Assembly: GCF_009467825.1 (NCBI RefSeq)
Contig: NZ_WIOK01000003.1
Location: forward strand, 227,927-291,926
Reading direction: 5' to 3'
Length of the DNA: 64,000 nt
Source of the DNA: Cyclobacterium xiamenense
GTDB lineage: Bacteria; Bacteroidota; Bacteroidia; Cytophagales; Cyclobacteriaceae
Part shown: positions 27,869-37,513 of the stretch, one piece after another
How positions within the stretch are numbered: the stretch's first letter is position 1
How the letters are laid out: every line of letters starts with the position of its first letter
The notes under the pieces: model-generated
Seen by the model: the letters and a program-made list of their open reading frames with translations, nothing else
The model's database searches: none
Told to the model about the DNA's origin: nothing
Made by a program: the position numbers and the translations under genes

Positions 27869-29125
27869 TCAGGCGTTATCCGCCGCAAATTGTTCCACGG
27901 CTTTCCATACCCGAAACAAGTTTTTGTAACAAACTTTCTCGATATCCTCCTTGCTGTAACCACGTTTCAGCAGTTCTGCGATCAAATTTGGGTACATGGA
28001 CACGTCCTTCAGCCCCGTAGGTAAGGTATCCCCTACCCCATCGAAATCGGATCCAAAGCCCAAATGGTCAATGCCTACCAGACTAACAATATGGTCAAAG
28101 TGATCGGCTACCTTCTGTACCGAAGGAAAGGGATTATTGGCGGCCACGTACTCGGAAATGTACTGTTGAGCCTCGGGGTCGGTGCGGCTAAGTTCATTTT
28201 CTGCCAGCCAGTTCACCAGATGTTCGCGAACGGCATCATTTCCCTCTCTGAAATCCTGGTCCACAAAACTACCCCCAAAATTGATCATGATGACTCCTCC
28301 GTTTTCAGCTAGTTTCTGAATCATATCATCCCCCATGTTCCGCTCAAATCCCGGCGTAAAATGCCTGGCAGAAGAATGGGAAGCGATCACGGGTACCTGG
28401 GTCACTTCGAGTACATCGTAAAACGTATCGTCTGATACGTGAGAGATATCGACCATAATGCCCAGTCGGTTCATTTCTTTGACGACCTCCACGCCGAATT
28501 CGCTAAGCCCCCCGTGCATGTAGGTGGTGTCGTAGGAAGAGTCACCGATCAGGTTGTCTTTGCTGTGTGTCAGCGTAATGTACCGGATGCCACGTTCGTG
28601 GAAATAGGCCAGGTTTTCCAGCTTATCCTCAATGGGGGCTCCATTTTCCATACCCATGGGTAGGGAAATTCGACCTGCCTCAAAATTGGCACGAATATCC
28701 GCCGGACTATAAGCCATTCCGAATTTATCAGGCCAGGTCGTTGTCAGGCGTTCCGTCATCAAAATCAGTGAATCAGCCAATGCCTTGGCGCCGCCCATTT
28801 CCTGGTAGCGCGCAGGGATATAAATTGACATAAATGGAGCATCGAGCCCCCCCTCTTTGGATCGGGGAAAATCAAAATTCCCCCCCTCCGTGCGCGTCGA
28901 AACATCTAGAATCTCCCGCTGAAGGGTAAAGCCGCCGACTTTCATTCGATAAGGCAGATCCACATGGCCATCCACCATGATTGTTTGCTGCGCCAAATCC
29001 GTAGCGATCCGCATGCGATCCTCCTCGGAAAGCGCCGCATAATCGATGGTTTCACTTTTCTCGGTGGCGCAGGAAAACCCGAGAATGACTGAAAGCAGTG
29101 CTAAAACATAGGTACATTTTTTCAT
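27869..29125 (-). CDS. Membrane dipeptidase (peptidase family M19), lipoprotein
   Basis: A 418-residue zinc dipeptidase of the renal-dipeptidase family, which cleaves dipeptides, including D-residue ones. It is a predicted lipoprotein (lipobox LGFSC after a hydrophobic signal). Metal ligands are visible in family order: HxD in MVDGHVDLP, Glu in MGMENGAPIE, His in VDISHVSDDTF, His in VIASHSSARH, and Asp in LGFGSDFDGVGD. The C-terminal helix pair (LLKRGYSKEDIEKVCYKNLFRVW) is typical. The transcript starts at a good -7 element 50 bases upstream. It stands alone between convergent and divergent genes, so no pathway partner is suggested. Confidence 0.93.
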   Translation of the reverse strand: MKKCTYVLALLSVILGFSCATEKSETIDYAALSEEDRMRIATDLAQQTIMVDGHVDLPYRMKVGGFTLQREILDVSTRTEGGNFDFPRSKEGGLDAPFMSIYIPARYQEMGGAKALADSLILMTERLTTTWPDKFGMAYSPADIRANFEAGRISLPMGMENGAPIEDKLENLAYFHERGIRYITLTHSKDNLIGDSSYDTTYMHGGLSEFGVEVVKEMNRLGIMVDISHVSDDTFYDVLEVTQVPVIASHSSARHFTPGFERNMGDDMIQKLAENGGVIMINFGGSFVDQDFREGNDAVREHLVNWLAENELSRTDPEAQQYISEYVAANNPFPSVQKVADHFDHIVSLVGIDHLGFGSDFDGVGDTLPTGLKDVSMYPNLIAELLKRGYSKEDIEKVCYKNLFRVWKAVEQFAADNA

Positions 29126-29174
29126 TTTTTGTAATTTTTGTTGATAGTGGTTGTTTCTCGTGCAAGGTAGAATC

Positions 29175-29182
29175 CAAATATA
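29175..29182 (-). promoter_or_regulatory. Bacteroidota -7 element for the M19 dipeptidase gene
   Basis: The minus strand reads TATATTTG, an exact TAnnTTTG match, 50-57 bases upstream of the ATG at 29125. Confidence 0.5.
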
Positions 29183-29292
29183 CAGATCTTTCAGCTTTTA
29201 CCCACTTCCCGGGAAAAATTCATTTTTTGGGGAATCGTGCGGATTCACCGAAAAATTGACGAAATTAGAGTTTGAACCAAACAAATAAGCCA

Positions 29293-30189
29293 ATGAAGTT
29301 TTCAGCAAAATCCTACACACCGCTTGTATTTTCCATCGGTGCAGTCGTTGGTCTGGCCATGGCCTGCGGACCGGCCACCACAAATCAGGAAAGCGAGGGT
29401 ACCGTCGCCGCGGAGGAACCCGTGGAACCGGGTCTGGAACTGCTTTGGGAAACCCCTGCCGAACTTACCACCAACGAGTCGGTTCATTTTGAAGAAAGCG
29501 GGGACATCCTGTACGTGGCCAATATTGAAGGCGGTCCCGATGAAAAAGACGGTGTTGGATCCATCTCTAAAGTGAGTACATCCGGAGAAATTCTGGAACG
29601 GGATTGGGTTACCGGCCTACACGCCCCCAAAGGCATGACCGTAATGAAGGATCACTTGTACGTCACCGATATCGACCATCTGGTGGAGATTGACCTGGCT
29701 ACCGGAGAGATTACCGAAACGTACGAGGTGGACGGAGCAGTCTTTCTAAATGATGCGACAAGCGACGGAAAAAAGGTCTTCTTTTCCGACATGCGCACCA
29801 ATACCATCCACTATCTGGAGGATGGAGGCATCCACACCTTTGCCACCGAACAAAAGAGTATAAATGGACTGCGAATCGGTAATGGAGGCATTCTGTATGG
29901 ACTGGATGCCGAAGGTTTGAAACAATACAACAGTGACGGTAGTTTTGAACTCATCAATGCGGAAGTGACCGGTGGTGATGGACTAATTGTCCTTGACGAA
30001 CAGACGTTTATTGCCAGCCGTTGGGCAGGAGAGATCTACCTGGTTCAAGAAGGAAAGGCAACGAAAATTCTGGATACAACCGAGGAGGAGTCAAATACTG
30101 CCGATATTGGATTTATCCCCGATGAAAATATTGTTCTGGTCCCCACTTTTTTCAAAAACAAAGTGGTGGCCTATCAATTAACCTATTGA
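29293..30189 (+). CDS. SMP-30/NHL-like beta-propeller lipoprotein
   Basis: A 298-residue predicted lipoprotein (lipobox GLAMAC, then an acidic linker) with a beta-propeller of the SMP-30/gluconolactonase type. The ATG at 29293 is chosen; a TTG at 29272 only adds seven residues. Repeated blades are visible as GDILYVANIEGG, LHAPKGMTVMKDHLYVTDID, GAVFLNDATSDGKKVFFSDM, INGLRIGNGGILYGLD and GGDGLIVLDEQTFIASRW. Compared with the SMP-30-like protein at 13300 the metal ligands are less clear, so an enzymatic role is uncertain. It stands alone, with about 170 bases to the dipeptidase start on its left. Confidence 0.75.
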   Translation: MKFSAKSYTPLVFSIGAVVGLAMACGPATTNQESEGTVAAEEPVEPGLELLWETPAELTTNESVHFEESGDILYVANIEGGPDEKDGVGSISKVSTSGEILERDWVTGLHAPKGMTVMKDHLYVTDIDHLVEIDLATGEITETYEVDGAVFLNDATSDGKKVFFSDMRTNTIHYLEDGGIHTFATEQKSINGLRIGNGGILYGLDAEGLKQYNSDGSFELINAEVTGGDGLIVLDEQTFIASRWAGEIYLVQEGKATKILDTTEEESNTADIGFIPDENIVLVPTFFKNKVVAYQLTY

Positions 30190-30377
30190 ACGACACAGGG
30201 AATGGGAATACAAATTGAATGAATATTCCATTGCTTTCGTTACATAGGTAGAGAATACAAAGTTGCTGAAAAAAATCTAGCCTTTAATTTTTGACAGCAT
30301 TGTTGTTAATTTGTGAAAAGGTAGCAATGTTTTGGCGTATAAAAACAAATTGACCTCCAAAAGCGAACGCATAGTTT

Positions 30378-31379
30378 ATGAATAAGTCAGAAAATATTAA
30401 TTACGAATTAGAAAAGAATGCCGAAGTCATCAGTCAATTGGATGACTTTGTCACCGAAACGGTAAAAACCACACTCATGGATCCGGACGATTGCTGGCAA
30501 CCCACTGATTTCCTTCCGGATATGACCCAGCCCGATGCCCTCGATCAGGTGAAGTTATTACGGAAACGCGCCGCAGAGATTCCGGATACGATCATCACAT
30601 CCCTTGTTGGAAACATGATTACGGAAGAGGCATTACCAAGCTACCAAACCTACTTCAATATGCTGGCCGGCATCAACGAGGAAGGCTCGCTGACAAGCGA
30701 AAGAGGTTGGGTGCAATGGACCAAGGCCTGGACAGCAGAAGAAAACCGCCATGGAGATCTTTTAAATAAATACTTGTACCTTTCCGGCCGGGCCGATATG
30801 CGGAAGGTGGAACAAACCATTCACCGGCTAATCTACAACGGATTTGACCCACGCTCCGAAAAAGATCCCTACCAGGCGATTATTTACACCTCCTTTCAGG
30901 AGCGAGCCACAAAAATATCCCACGTCAACACCGGTAAATTGGCCGACAAGGCAGGGGATTTGGTACTTGGCAAAATATGCAAGCAAATCGCCGGAGATGA
31001 GGCAAGGCACGAAAAAGCCTACAAAAGCTTTATGACGGAAATCTTCGAAATCGATCCAAGCGGCGCCATGCTTGCCTTTGAAAAAATGATGCGCAAGCAA
31101 ATCGTCATGCCGGCAGTGCTGATGGGCGAGGGAGGGAATAACCCGTCCATCTTTGATCAGTTTTCTGCCATTACCCAAAAAGTAGGGATCTACACCGGAT
31201 GGGATTATGCGCGTATCATCGATCATTTGGTCAAACTCTGGAAAGTGGAAACGGTGACAGGGTTGACTGACGTGGCAGCCAAGGCGCAAGAATACCTCGC
31301 CGGCCTATCCGCACGGTACATGCGACTGGCGGATCGAATGAAAACTCCTGATGAAATCAGTCTGGCTTGGATAAAGTAA
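30378..31379 (+). CDS. Acyl-ACP desaturase (ferritin-like diiron)
   Basis: A 333-residue soluble diiron enzyme that inserts a double bond into a saturated acyl chain on acyl carrier protein using O2 and reduced ferredoxin. The two-helix-pair diiron site is complete: Glu at about 83-84 (ITEEALPSYQTYF), EENRH at 121-125, Glu in SFQERATKISH at about 175, and DEARH at 207-211. The N-terminal LEDWLPE-like region appears as WQPTDFLPDM. The enzyme is typical of plants and Actinobacteria and also occurs in Bacteroidota. The gene is alone; the 188 bases upstream are AT-rich and probably hold the promoter. A hairpin terminator follows. Confidence 0.93.
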   Translation: MNKSENINYELEKNAEVISQLDDFVTETVKTTLMDPDDCWQPTDFLPDMTQPDALDQVKLLRKRAAEIPDTIITSLVGNMITEEALPSYQTYFNMLAGINEEGSLTSERGWVQWTKAWTAEENRHGDLLNKYLYLSGRADMRKVEQTIHRLIYNGFDPRSEKDPYQAIIYTSFQERATKISHVNTGKLADKAGDLVLGKICKQIAGDEARHEKAYKSFMTEIFEIDPSGAMLAFEKMMRKQIVMPAVLMGEGGNNPSIFDQFSAITQKVGIYTGWDYARIIDHLVKLWKVETVTGLTDVAAKAQEYLAGLSARYMRLADRMKTPDEISLAWIK

Positions 31380-31828
31380 AAAAAGGGCCAAAAAATAGCT
31401 GTAAAATTGCCCTTTAGAACGTTGCAAAATGTAAGTTTAAAAAGCTGCTTAATCACCCGTATCAAAGGTAGGCAAACAGGCTTCAACAAAAAATACCCCG
31501 ATCGGGGTATTTTTTTTGCATTTTTGTCCGCGCACATTGATTAGCAATTCATTATAAAATACATTTTCATACCCCCTAACTCAAAGAGTATCGGTATTTC
31601 CAGGCTTGGATAGGCGACCCGCGCGCGACTAAAAGGGGGGCAATGAGAATTAGTGAGCGTTAAGATTTAAAAACAATACTTTGATTTCCCGCGTTGCGAG
31701 GCTTGGGTACCAGCGAACGGCGATGACAGGTCCGGTCTGAACGGTCCAACTGTTTTTTTACTTTAAAAAATTCGCAAAAACACCAAAAATGGGTTTCCAT
31801 ATAGCCGCGTCCGCATGCAGGGGAAGGA
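31380..31828. other. Gene-free interval between the desaturase and recQ
   Basis: No protein-coding gene or recognisable structured RNA was seen, apart from the terminator at 31487-31518. A minus-strand frame (31660-31899) overlaps the recQ end in another frame and has no family features. I checked for tmRNA- and SRP-like cores and saw none. Confidence 0.4.
31487..31518. terminator. Intrinsic terminator downstream of the desaturase gene
   Basis: aataccccgatcggggtatt is a perfect 20-base palindrome (about 31491-31510), preceded by A-rich sequence and followed by a run of T. It lies about 110 bases after the stop codon at 31379 and can work in both directions, so it may also face transcripts leaving recQ. 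Confidence 0.75.
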
Positions 31829-33964
31829 CTAGTGCTCCTCGCGGGCCTTGCTCGCCAGTAGCCCCACTCGTAACTCAAAATAACTGTATTTTTCTCCAAA
31901 ATGCGCTTTTAAGGGATTCAAAAGATTGGTTTGAAGTTGGGCGGCGGCAGACGCGATTTCCTGAAGTTGCGCATCTGCAAGCCATTTCTCGGGACTACTG
32001 TCTCCGGAAGCGAGAAGCTTCAACACGTGCCCCTCAATGGTGCTGCGGGCCAGCCCCCTTTTTTCCACAATTTCCTCCAGCGAATTTCCTTGATTAAGCA
32101 AGGCTAGCGTCTCGTTTATGGAAGAAGTAATGGTTTGTTTTACTGTTCGTTTGGGTTTCGGACTCCCCCCTGCCCCGGATACCGTAGGGTTATCATTCAG
32201 GTAGCCCCGTATTTCATTCAAAAAGCTATCCCCGTATTTTTCCAATTTCTGGTTTCCTACTCCGTGAATCTGAAGAAGTGCCTGCTTACTTGTGGGGTAG
32301 TATCGGGCCATTTCCACAAGTGTTGCATCCGAAAAAATGATGTAGGGAGGGACGTCCTGTTTTCGTGCAAGCTCAAAGCGTACGGTTTTTAGTTTGGCAA
32401 GCAGCCGCTCGTCCTTTTCGTTTTCCCTAACTCCTTGCAGCAACTCATCTTTTTCCATGTTGAGAAAAATCTTTTCTTTTTGCTTCAATTTTTCCCAGGC
32501 CAGTTGGGTGAGTTTAACAATCGGGCGAAGGGGATCTTCCTGACTCAAATACCCTTCCGCGATCAGTTGTTGTCCCAGGGTTTTCCAAAATTCCTCAGAC
32601 CGGTCCTTGCCAATACCAAAAACCGATAACGTTTTCTGCCAGGATGCGATTTTAGCTGCCTGAGAGCCTCTCAAAACCAAGATGACATGCCCCAAACCAA
32701 ACTTTTGGTCCAACCGAACAACGGCAGAAAGGAGCATTTGGGAATAAATGGTCATGTCTTCTTTCTCATTTTTCTGTAGGCAGGTGTCGCAATTTCCGCA
32801 TTCTCCGGGGTAATCTTCCCCAAAATACCGAAGGAGAAACGTTCTCCTGCATTCCCTGCTTTGGCAATACTGCACCATCTCATTCAACTTGGATTTCATG
32901 TGCCGCACATACGTGGGATCCTCGGCATTTTCCAGCATACGCGACAGGGTGATGCTATCCCCAAAACTGTAAAACAAGAGTGCCTCGCCAGGCAATCCAT
33001 CCCGGCCGGCGCGCCCGGTTTCCTGGTAGTAGCTTTCGATATTTTGCGGCATGTTGGTATGCACCACAAAACGGACATTCGACTTGTCTATGCCCATTCC
33101 AAAAGCCACTGTGGCCACGATAATCCGAACCTCGTCCCGAATGAACTTTTCCTGATTGGCTTGCCTGACTTCCCTGGCCAGGCCGGCATGGTAGGGAAGC
33201 GCAGCATGGCCGTTGGCATTGAGCTTCCAGGCCGTTTCCTCTACCGACTTTCGAGACAGGCAGTACACGATCCCGGAATCGGTTGGGCGTGCGGATAAAA
33301 AATCCAGCAGCTTCCCAAATGCATCGGAGCGGAGCGTTACCCGGTAGGTAATATTCGGGCGGTCGAAGGAAGAAATAAACCATTGAGGGTTCGTTAGCTT
33401 GAGCCCTAAAGCAATGTCTTTTCTGGTTTGTTGGTCTGCGGTGGCTGTAAGGGCTAAAAATGGCGTATCGGCGAAAATCCCCCGGAGGTCACCCAACTTC
33501 AGGTACTCCGGTCTAAAATCGTGCCCCCATTGGGACACACAATGGGCTTCATCCACTGCCACCAGCGATAGTTCTACCTTTTTAAGCAAGTCTACCAATG
33601 GATACGCACCACCAAAAAGGCGTTCCGGCGCCACATACAACAGTTTAACCCTACCCGTAAAAACCCCATCGGAAATATGGCGTTGCTCGCTGATATCCTG
33701 GGTGGAATTCAAAAATGCGGCGGGAATACCCAGTTCATTCATCGCATCCACCTGATCTTTCATCAAGGCTATTAGCGGAGACACCACCAGGGTCAACCCT
33801 GGTAGAATCATGGCTGGAACCTGGTAACAGACCGATTTCCCCGCACCCGTTGGCATCAAGGCTATGCAATCCTTTTTTTCCAATACCTGTTGGATAATGG
33901 CTTCTTGTTTGCCTCTAAACGACGCGTATCCATAAAATTGCTTTAATACTTCCAGTGGTTGCAT
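31829..33964 (-). CDS. recQ: ATP-dependent DNA helicase RecQ
   Basis: RecQ unwinds DNA 3' to 5' in recombination and replication-fork repair. The 711-residue protein has helicase motif I as MPTGAGKS (about 37-44), DEAH box VDEAHCVSQWGHDFRPEYLKLG, motif VI QETGRAGRDGLPG, and the zinc site of the RQC region (CRRTFLLRYFGED, then CGNCDTC). An HRDC domain follows at about 500-580 (PPYIIFSDATLVEMARYYP, IHGVGNQKLEKYGDSF), then a C-terminal helix-turn-helix of the HTH_40 type (LLNQGNSLEEIVEKRGLARSTIEGHV). The layout is normal for Bacteroidota RecQ. The upstream type IX cargo gene is on the same strand, 96 bases away. Confidence 0.97.
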   Translation of the reverse strand: MQPLEVLKQFYGYASFRGKQEAIIQQVLEKKDCIALMPTGAGKSVCYQVPAMILPGLTLVVSPLIALMKDQVDAMNELGIPAAFLNSTQDISEQRHISDGVFTGRVKLLYVAPERLFGGAYPLVDLLKKVELSLVAVDEAHCVSQWGHDFRPEYLKLGDLRGIFADTPFLALTATADQQTRKDIALGLKLTNPQWFISSFDRPNITYRVTLRSDAFGKLLDFLSARPTDSGIVYCLSRKSVEETAWKLNANGHAALPYHAGLAREVRQANQEKFIRDEVRIIVATVAFGMGIDKSNVRFVVHTNMPQNIESYYQETGRAGRDGLPGEALLFYSFGDSITLSRMLENAEDPTYVRHMKSKLNEMVQYCQSRECRRTFLLRYFGEDYPGECGNCDTCLQKNEKEDMTIYSQMLLSAVVRLDQKFGLGHVILVLRGSQAAKIASWQKTLSVFGIGKDRSEEFWKTLGQQLIAEGYLSQEDPLRPIVKLTQLAWEKLKQKEKIFLNMEKDELLQGVRENEKDERLLAKLKTVRFELARKQDVPPYIIFSDATLVEMARYYPTSKQALLQIHGVGNQKLEKYGDSFLNEIRGYLNDNPTVSGAGGSPKPKRTVKQTITSSINETLALLNQGNSLEEIVEKRGLARSTIEGHVLKLLASGDSSPEKWLADAQLQEIASAAAQLQTNLLNPLKAHFGEKYSYFELRVGLLASKAREEH

Positions 33965-34060
33965 GGCTGGCTTTGGTAGGGGTAAAAATCCAATAAATTT
34001 AAAGGTACTACAATTTAAAAAAAATTCTACTAACGGCCTCCGTTCGCCAGGGATCAGCGC

Positions 34061-35527
34061 TCATCTTTTGATAATCTTTAAGCGCTGACGCTCGTTTCCC
34101 CAATACAGGTGAATCACATACACCCCCGTAGGTAGTGTTGGAATCGTCGTGGCCAATTCCTGGTTCAACCCCTCCAGGTCTTTGTTTTCAAGACGAACCA
34201 CCTGTCCAACCGAACCATAGACCGACACATGCAATGGCTCACCGTTGTATCTATTTTGATCCAGCAGGGAGAGCCTCACGCCGACACCTTCCACCGGGTT
34301 GGGGTACATTCTCCATACCAGCGGCTCGGAGGAAATTCCAGGAATAGGTATTCCCAGAACATCCCCCAAAATTTGTTGCCTGCTACTTTGATCCACTTGA
34401 ACCAACCGGTAATAGAGACGAGTTTCATACAGCGGCAGGGCGGAATCCGAAAATGAATAGGCTCCCTCTTCCGCTGTGCTGAGGGGGTGGTTTACTTCCG
34501 CTAAGGGAAAAAAATTGGCGACGCTACCAATGGCTCTTTCCACAATAAAGTACTGGTGGTTTTCCTCTACACCCGTGGTCCAGGATACCCTCACGCTCCT
34601 GGACTCGGGATAAAATCGGACTTGCTGCGCTACCAATTCCACGGGGAGTATATTGCAGGGATAAAACTTCCCTTGGTCAAGCTCTTGCGTCCGCCCTCCT
34701 ACAGAAGGCGTGGGATAACTCCCGCACACAAATATCTTCGATTGCTCGTCGGCGATAACGGTGGCACTTCCATCCACGAGTACATCCCCACCTACGGACA
34801 CTTCGCTTGTTCCTCCAATGGTAATCCCGGTGTCCCCGCGAATGTCTATGTCCTGGTCGATGATTACCTGCGAATCCCGAAAGGTATTGAATTGATGCTG
34901 TCTACCTCCCGTGACCAGCAAACCTACCGTTCGAAAAAACCCGGTAACATTGATGACGGAAGAGTTTCCGGAATATTCCGTTAGCCCTGCACTGGTAATG
35001 GCTCCACCTGCTTGCACATGCAAAATAGCCCTATTTTGTACCTCTACCGATCCCACGTCCATTGTACCCGAACCGTCTCCTCCCAAATAGAGCTCGGTAG
35101 GATCGGAACTTCCTCCCTGGGAAATGATGAGCTCTCCGGATACCGCAACGCGCGCGTTTTCCTCGATGGATACGAGTATGTCCCTATTTCCTTCAATGGC
35201 AAGGTTACCGGTAATGGTGAGTTCGGCACCATTACCTACCGTAAGGGAAGTGAAGGTCCCTCCTAATAGTACATCGCCGGTTAGTTGGACATCCTGGTTA
35301 ACAATTACTTCCACCAGGCAGCCGGTAGAAACGAATGGAGGCCAGGAACCGTTCGCGGTACAGCCTATCGGGTCATTTAGCGGACTTACCGACCAGCAAG
35401 CCCCGTCCTGCCAGGTATTGGAGCAGCCCGGTACTGCCGGAGTGTATTCGTATACTTGTGCGTGTAAACGGGTCGTGGCAATTGCAAGCGTGATACAAAC
35501 GAGGGCTGTTAGATAATACCTTGGCAT
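34061..35527 (-). CDS. Secreted beta-repeat protein with type IX C-terminal sorting domain
   Basis: A 488-residue secreted protein of unknown function. It has a signal peptide at about 1-23 (ending RLHAQ), a Cys-containing N-terminal segment (NTWQDGACWSVSP), and then short repeated beta strands with N/G-rich turns (GDVLLGGTFTSLTVGNGAELTITGN-like pattern), consistent with a right-handed beta-helix. A fibronectin-like region follows near 300-390 (VELVAQQVRFYPESRSVRV, YFIVERAIGS). The C-terminus is a type A sorting domain: WRMYPNPVEG and LPTGVYVIHLYWG, ending RLKIIKR. It is therefore a client of the type IX system encoded at 4018-9590. The next gene upstream (35810) has the same layout. Confidence 0.85.
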   Translation of the reverse strand: MPRYYLTALVCITLAIATTRLHAQVYEYTPAVPGCSNTWQDGACWSVSPLNDPIGCTANGSWPPFVSTGCLVEVIVNQDVQLTGDVLLGGTFTSLTVGNGAELTITGNLAIEGNRDILVSIEENARVAVSGELIISQGGSSDPTELYLGGDGSGTMDVGSVEVQNRAILHVQAGGAITSAGLTEYSGNSSVINVTGFFRTVGLLVTGGRQHQFNTFRDSQVIIDQDIDIRGDTGITIGGTSEVSVGGDVLVDGSATVIADEQSKIFVCGSYPTPSVGGRTQELDQGKFYPCNILPVELVAQQVRFYPESRSVRVSWTTGVEENHQYFIVERAIGSVANFFPLAEVNHPLSTAEEGAYSFSDSALPLYETRLYYRLVQVDQSSRQQILGDVLGIPIPGISSEPLVWRMYPNPVEGVGVRLSLLDQNRYNGEPLHVSVYGSVGQVVRLENKDLEGLNQELATTIPTLPTGVYVIHLYWGNERQRLKIIKR

Positions 35528-35809
35528 GAAAAGAGTAAAGAAAATAGGTTTGGTATACGTTTTTATGTATTACGTAAACACCAATGTAATTCCTATTCCC
35601 AACTTTTACAAACCAACGAAAAAATATTATGCATTTTATTTTATATGAATTACATTTTTATAGTTTTGTAAGTCATATTTTAGGCGTATTCGCTGCGTTA
35701 GTCTCGAAACCAGCTCTTCTAAGGATGACAAAACCACTACGAAATAAAAAAAGAGGAGACCATTGCCTATTGCCGAATTTTCTTGGGGCGGAAACTGTCG
35801 GGCAAGAAC

Positions 35810-37513
35810 TCATATCTTCATGATTTTAACACGGTGCACCTCTCCGCCACACACGAGTTCCAGCACACACACGCCTTTGCTCGCCTCTTGAATGACCTCT
35901 TGCAGCCATTGGTCCAGGGACATTCCGATCTCACCCTCAAAGGATACCGAAAATGCTCCGTGAGAAAAACGCACATGTACCGGCCCGGATACAAATCCCT
36001 CACTTACTTTAAGCTGCAAGTTCGAGCCATCGCTGGGGTTTGGGAAAGCGGTCAAGCGGATTTCCTCCAGCTTGCTGCTTTCCACGCTCGTCGAAATCAC
36101 TTCGCTATAAGCACTTTCTCCGGTAAAGTCAACCTGCTTGAGTCGGTAATACACCATCCCCTCAATGCCTCCAAGCCGGGTGTCCTGAAAAGTATATCGG
36201 GTCTCCGCACTGGTCCAGCCAGCAGCCACAACTTCGCCCAATTTTTCAAAGTTATCTATCCCCCCGACAGAACGTTCGATTTCATAATGGCTGGATGCAG
36301 TTTCTTTAGCGGTCTTCCAAACCAATTGATTTCCTTGTACTGCAAGTGGAGTTACAGAAAACGACTTCCAAACCACTGGCAAAGCCAGGCAACCCGGACC
36401 GTAAAAGGCGTCGTTCTTCATGGTGACATGATACGTTTCTTTCTGGGTGGAATTGGGGTAGTCGCAAATGAAAAACCCGGAGGTATTCTTTCCATTTATG
36501 GAACCGCCATTGGAAGCGGTGAGCTTTCCTCCAACAAATATTTCTGAGGTATCGTGTAAATGGAAGGAACCATTGGTCATGGTAACGTCCTTCTTGATCA
36601 ACCCCATCGCTGTATTCCTGGTTGTAATGGTCGCTCCTCCGCTGGTATGCAGGTTTTCCTCAAAGGTAAACGAGGCATTGTTTTCTGCTTGTAGCGAGCC
36701 ACCGTGACTCATGGTGACATTACCGGTAAACAATCCGTTTGCATCGTCTTTCAGCCGGATTGATCCGCTCTGTCCGGTAGAGGTCGTTCCAGTTACGAGA
36801 ATGTTTCCGCTTCCATGTAGGTTTAAGTTGCCGTTTGTAATATCCAGGTCGCCCGTTACCCGGGCTGTCCCGTTTTGTGACCCGATGGTTACGGTTCCGC
36901 CGGAGGTATAATTCAAATCTACGGTCTCAAAGAGCCCGTATACGTTTAAGTTGGCATTACTTCTCATAACGGTTCTCTCCAGCACTTCCAGTATTCCTCC
37001 CTCTTCTACCGTGATGGTGGGCTGATTGTTGCCAATGACAAATTCTTTTTTCGTCATTTTTGCATTTTTGGGAACAACAATCGTCACTTTTCGATCTATT
37101 ACAAACTGTCCGTTTACAACCAATTCGGCTCCTTCTGCCAAAACGATTTGCGGAACGGATCCGCCACCGTTAATGGTGAGGTTTCCGTTAAAAATCAACT
37201 TAGCATTCGCACCTAACCAAACTCCGGAGAAGGTGCCACTGCCAAAACCCTGCGCATTTCCGTCGTACTCCACCTCGTGATTGATCCCTACGGTTATTGC
37301 ACAGCCCCAGTTTTTCGCAATCGGAGGAAAACCATTACTAAGGTTCTGATTCGAATTGCATGAGGTCGAGCTGCTCCAGGTGGAGTTTTGCTTCCATTTG
37401 CCGTCCGCGACACTTGAGAAATCCTGTCCAATAGCCTGTGCAACTGAAACATAGATCAATACACCGGCAAACAAACGTGCAAAATTCTGAATGGTTAGGA
37501 AAAAGGTTTTCAT
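35810..37513 (-). CDS. Secreted beta-repeat protein with type IX C-terminal sorting domain, paralogue
   Basis: A 567-residue secreted protein with the same architecture as its neighbour at 34061: signal peptide at about 1-30, N-terminal KWKQNSTWSSSTSC (compare NTWQDGACWS), a long run of about 20-residue beta repeats (for example VTMSHGGSLQAENNAS, VTMTNGSFHLHDTSEIFVGG, LTASNGGSINGKNTSG), a fibronectin-like part (PVVWKSFSVTPLAVQGNQLVW, HYEIERSVGG), and a C-terminal sorting domain with LTAFPNPSDG, ending HRVKIMKI. The repeats suggest a beta-helix adhesin or matrix protein; no catalytic motif is visible. The two genes are same-strand and 282 bases apart, so they probably arose by duplication and diverged. 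Confidence 0.82.
   Translation of the reverse strand: MKTFFLTIQNFARLFAGVLIYVSVAQAIGQDFSSVADGKWKQNSTWSSSTSCNSNQNLSNGFPPIAKNWGCAITVGINHEVEYDGNAQGFGSGTFSGVWLGANAKLIFNGNLTINGGGSVPQIVLAEGAELVVNGQFVIDRKVTIVVPKNAKMTKKEFVIGNNQPTITVEEGGILEVLERTVMRSNANLNVYGLFETVDLNYTSGGTVTIGSQNGTARVTGDLDITNGNLNLHGSGNILVTGTTSTGQSGSIRLKDDANGLFTGNVTMSHGGSLQAENNASFTFEENLHTSGGATITTRNTAMGLIKKDVTMTNGSFHLHDTSEIFVGGKLTASNGGSINGKNTSGFFICDYPNSTQKETYHVTMKNDAFYGPGCLALPVVWKSFSVTPLAVQGNQLVWKTAKETASSHYEIERSVGGIDNFEKLGEVVAAGWTSAETRYTFQDTRLGGIEGMVYYRLKQVDFTGESAYSEVISTSVESSKLEEIRLTAFPNPSDGSNLQLKVSEGFVSGPVHVRFSHGAFSVSFEGEIGMSLDQWLQEVIQEASKGVCVLELVCGGEVHRVKIMKI

Noticed and set aside
31380..31828. A structured RNA (tmRNA, SRP RNA or similar) in the gap before recQ
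   Set aside because: No conserved core of these RNAs was found; only one terminator hairpin is clear.
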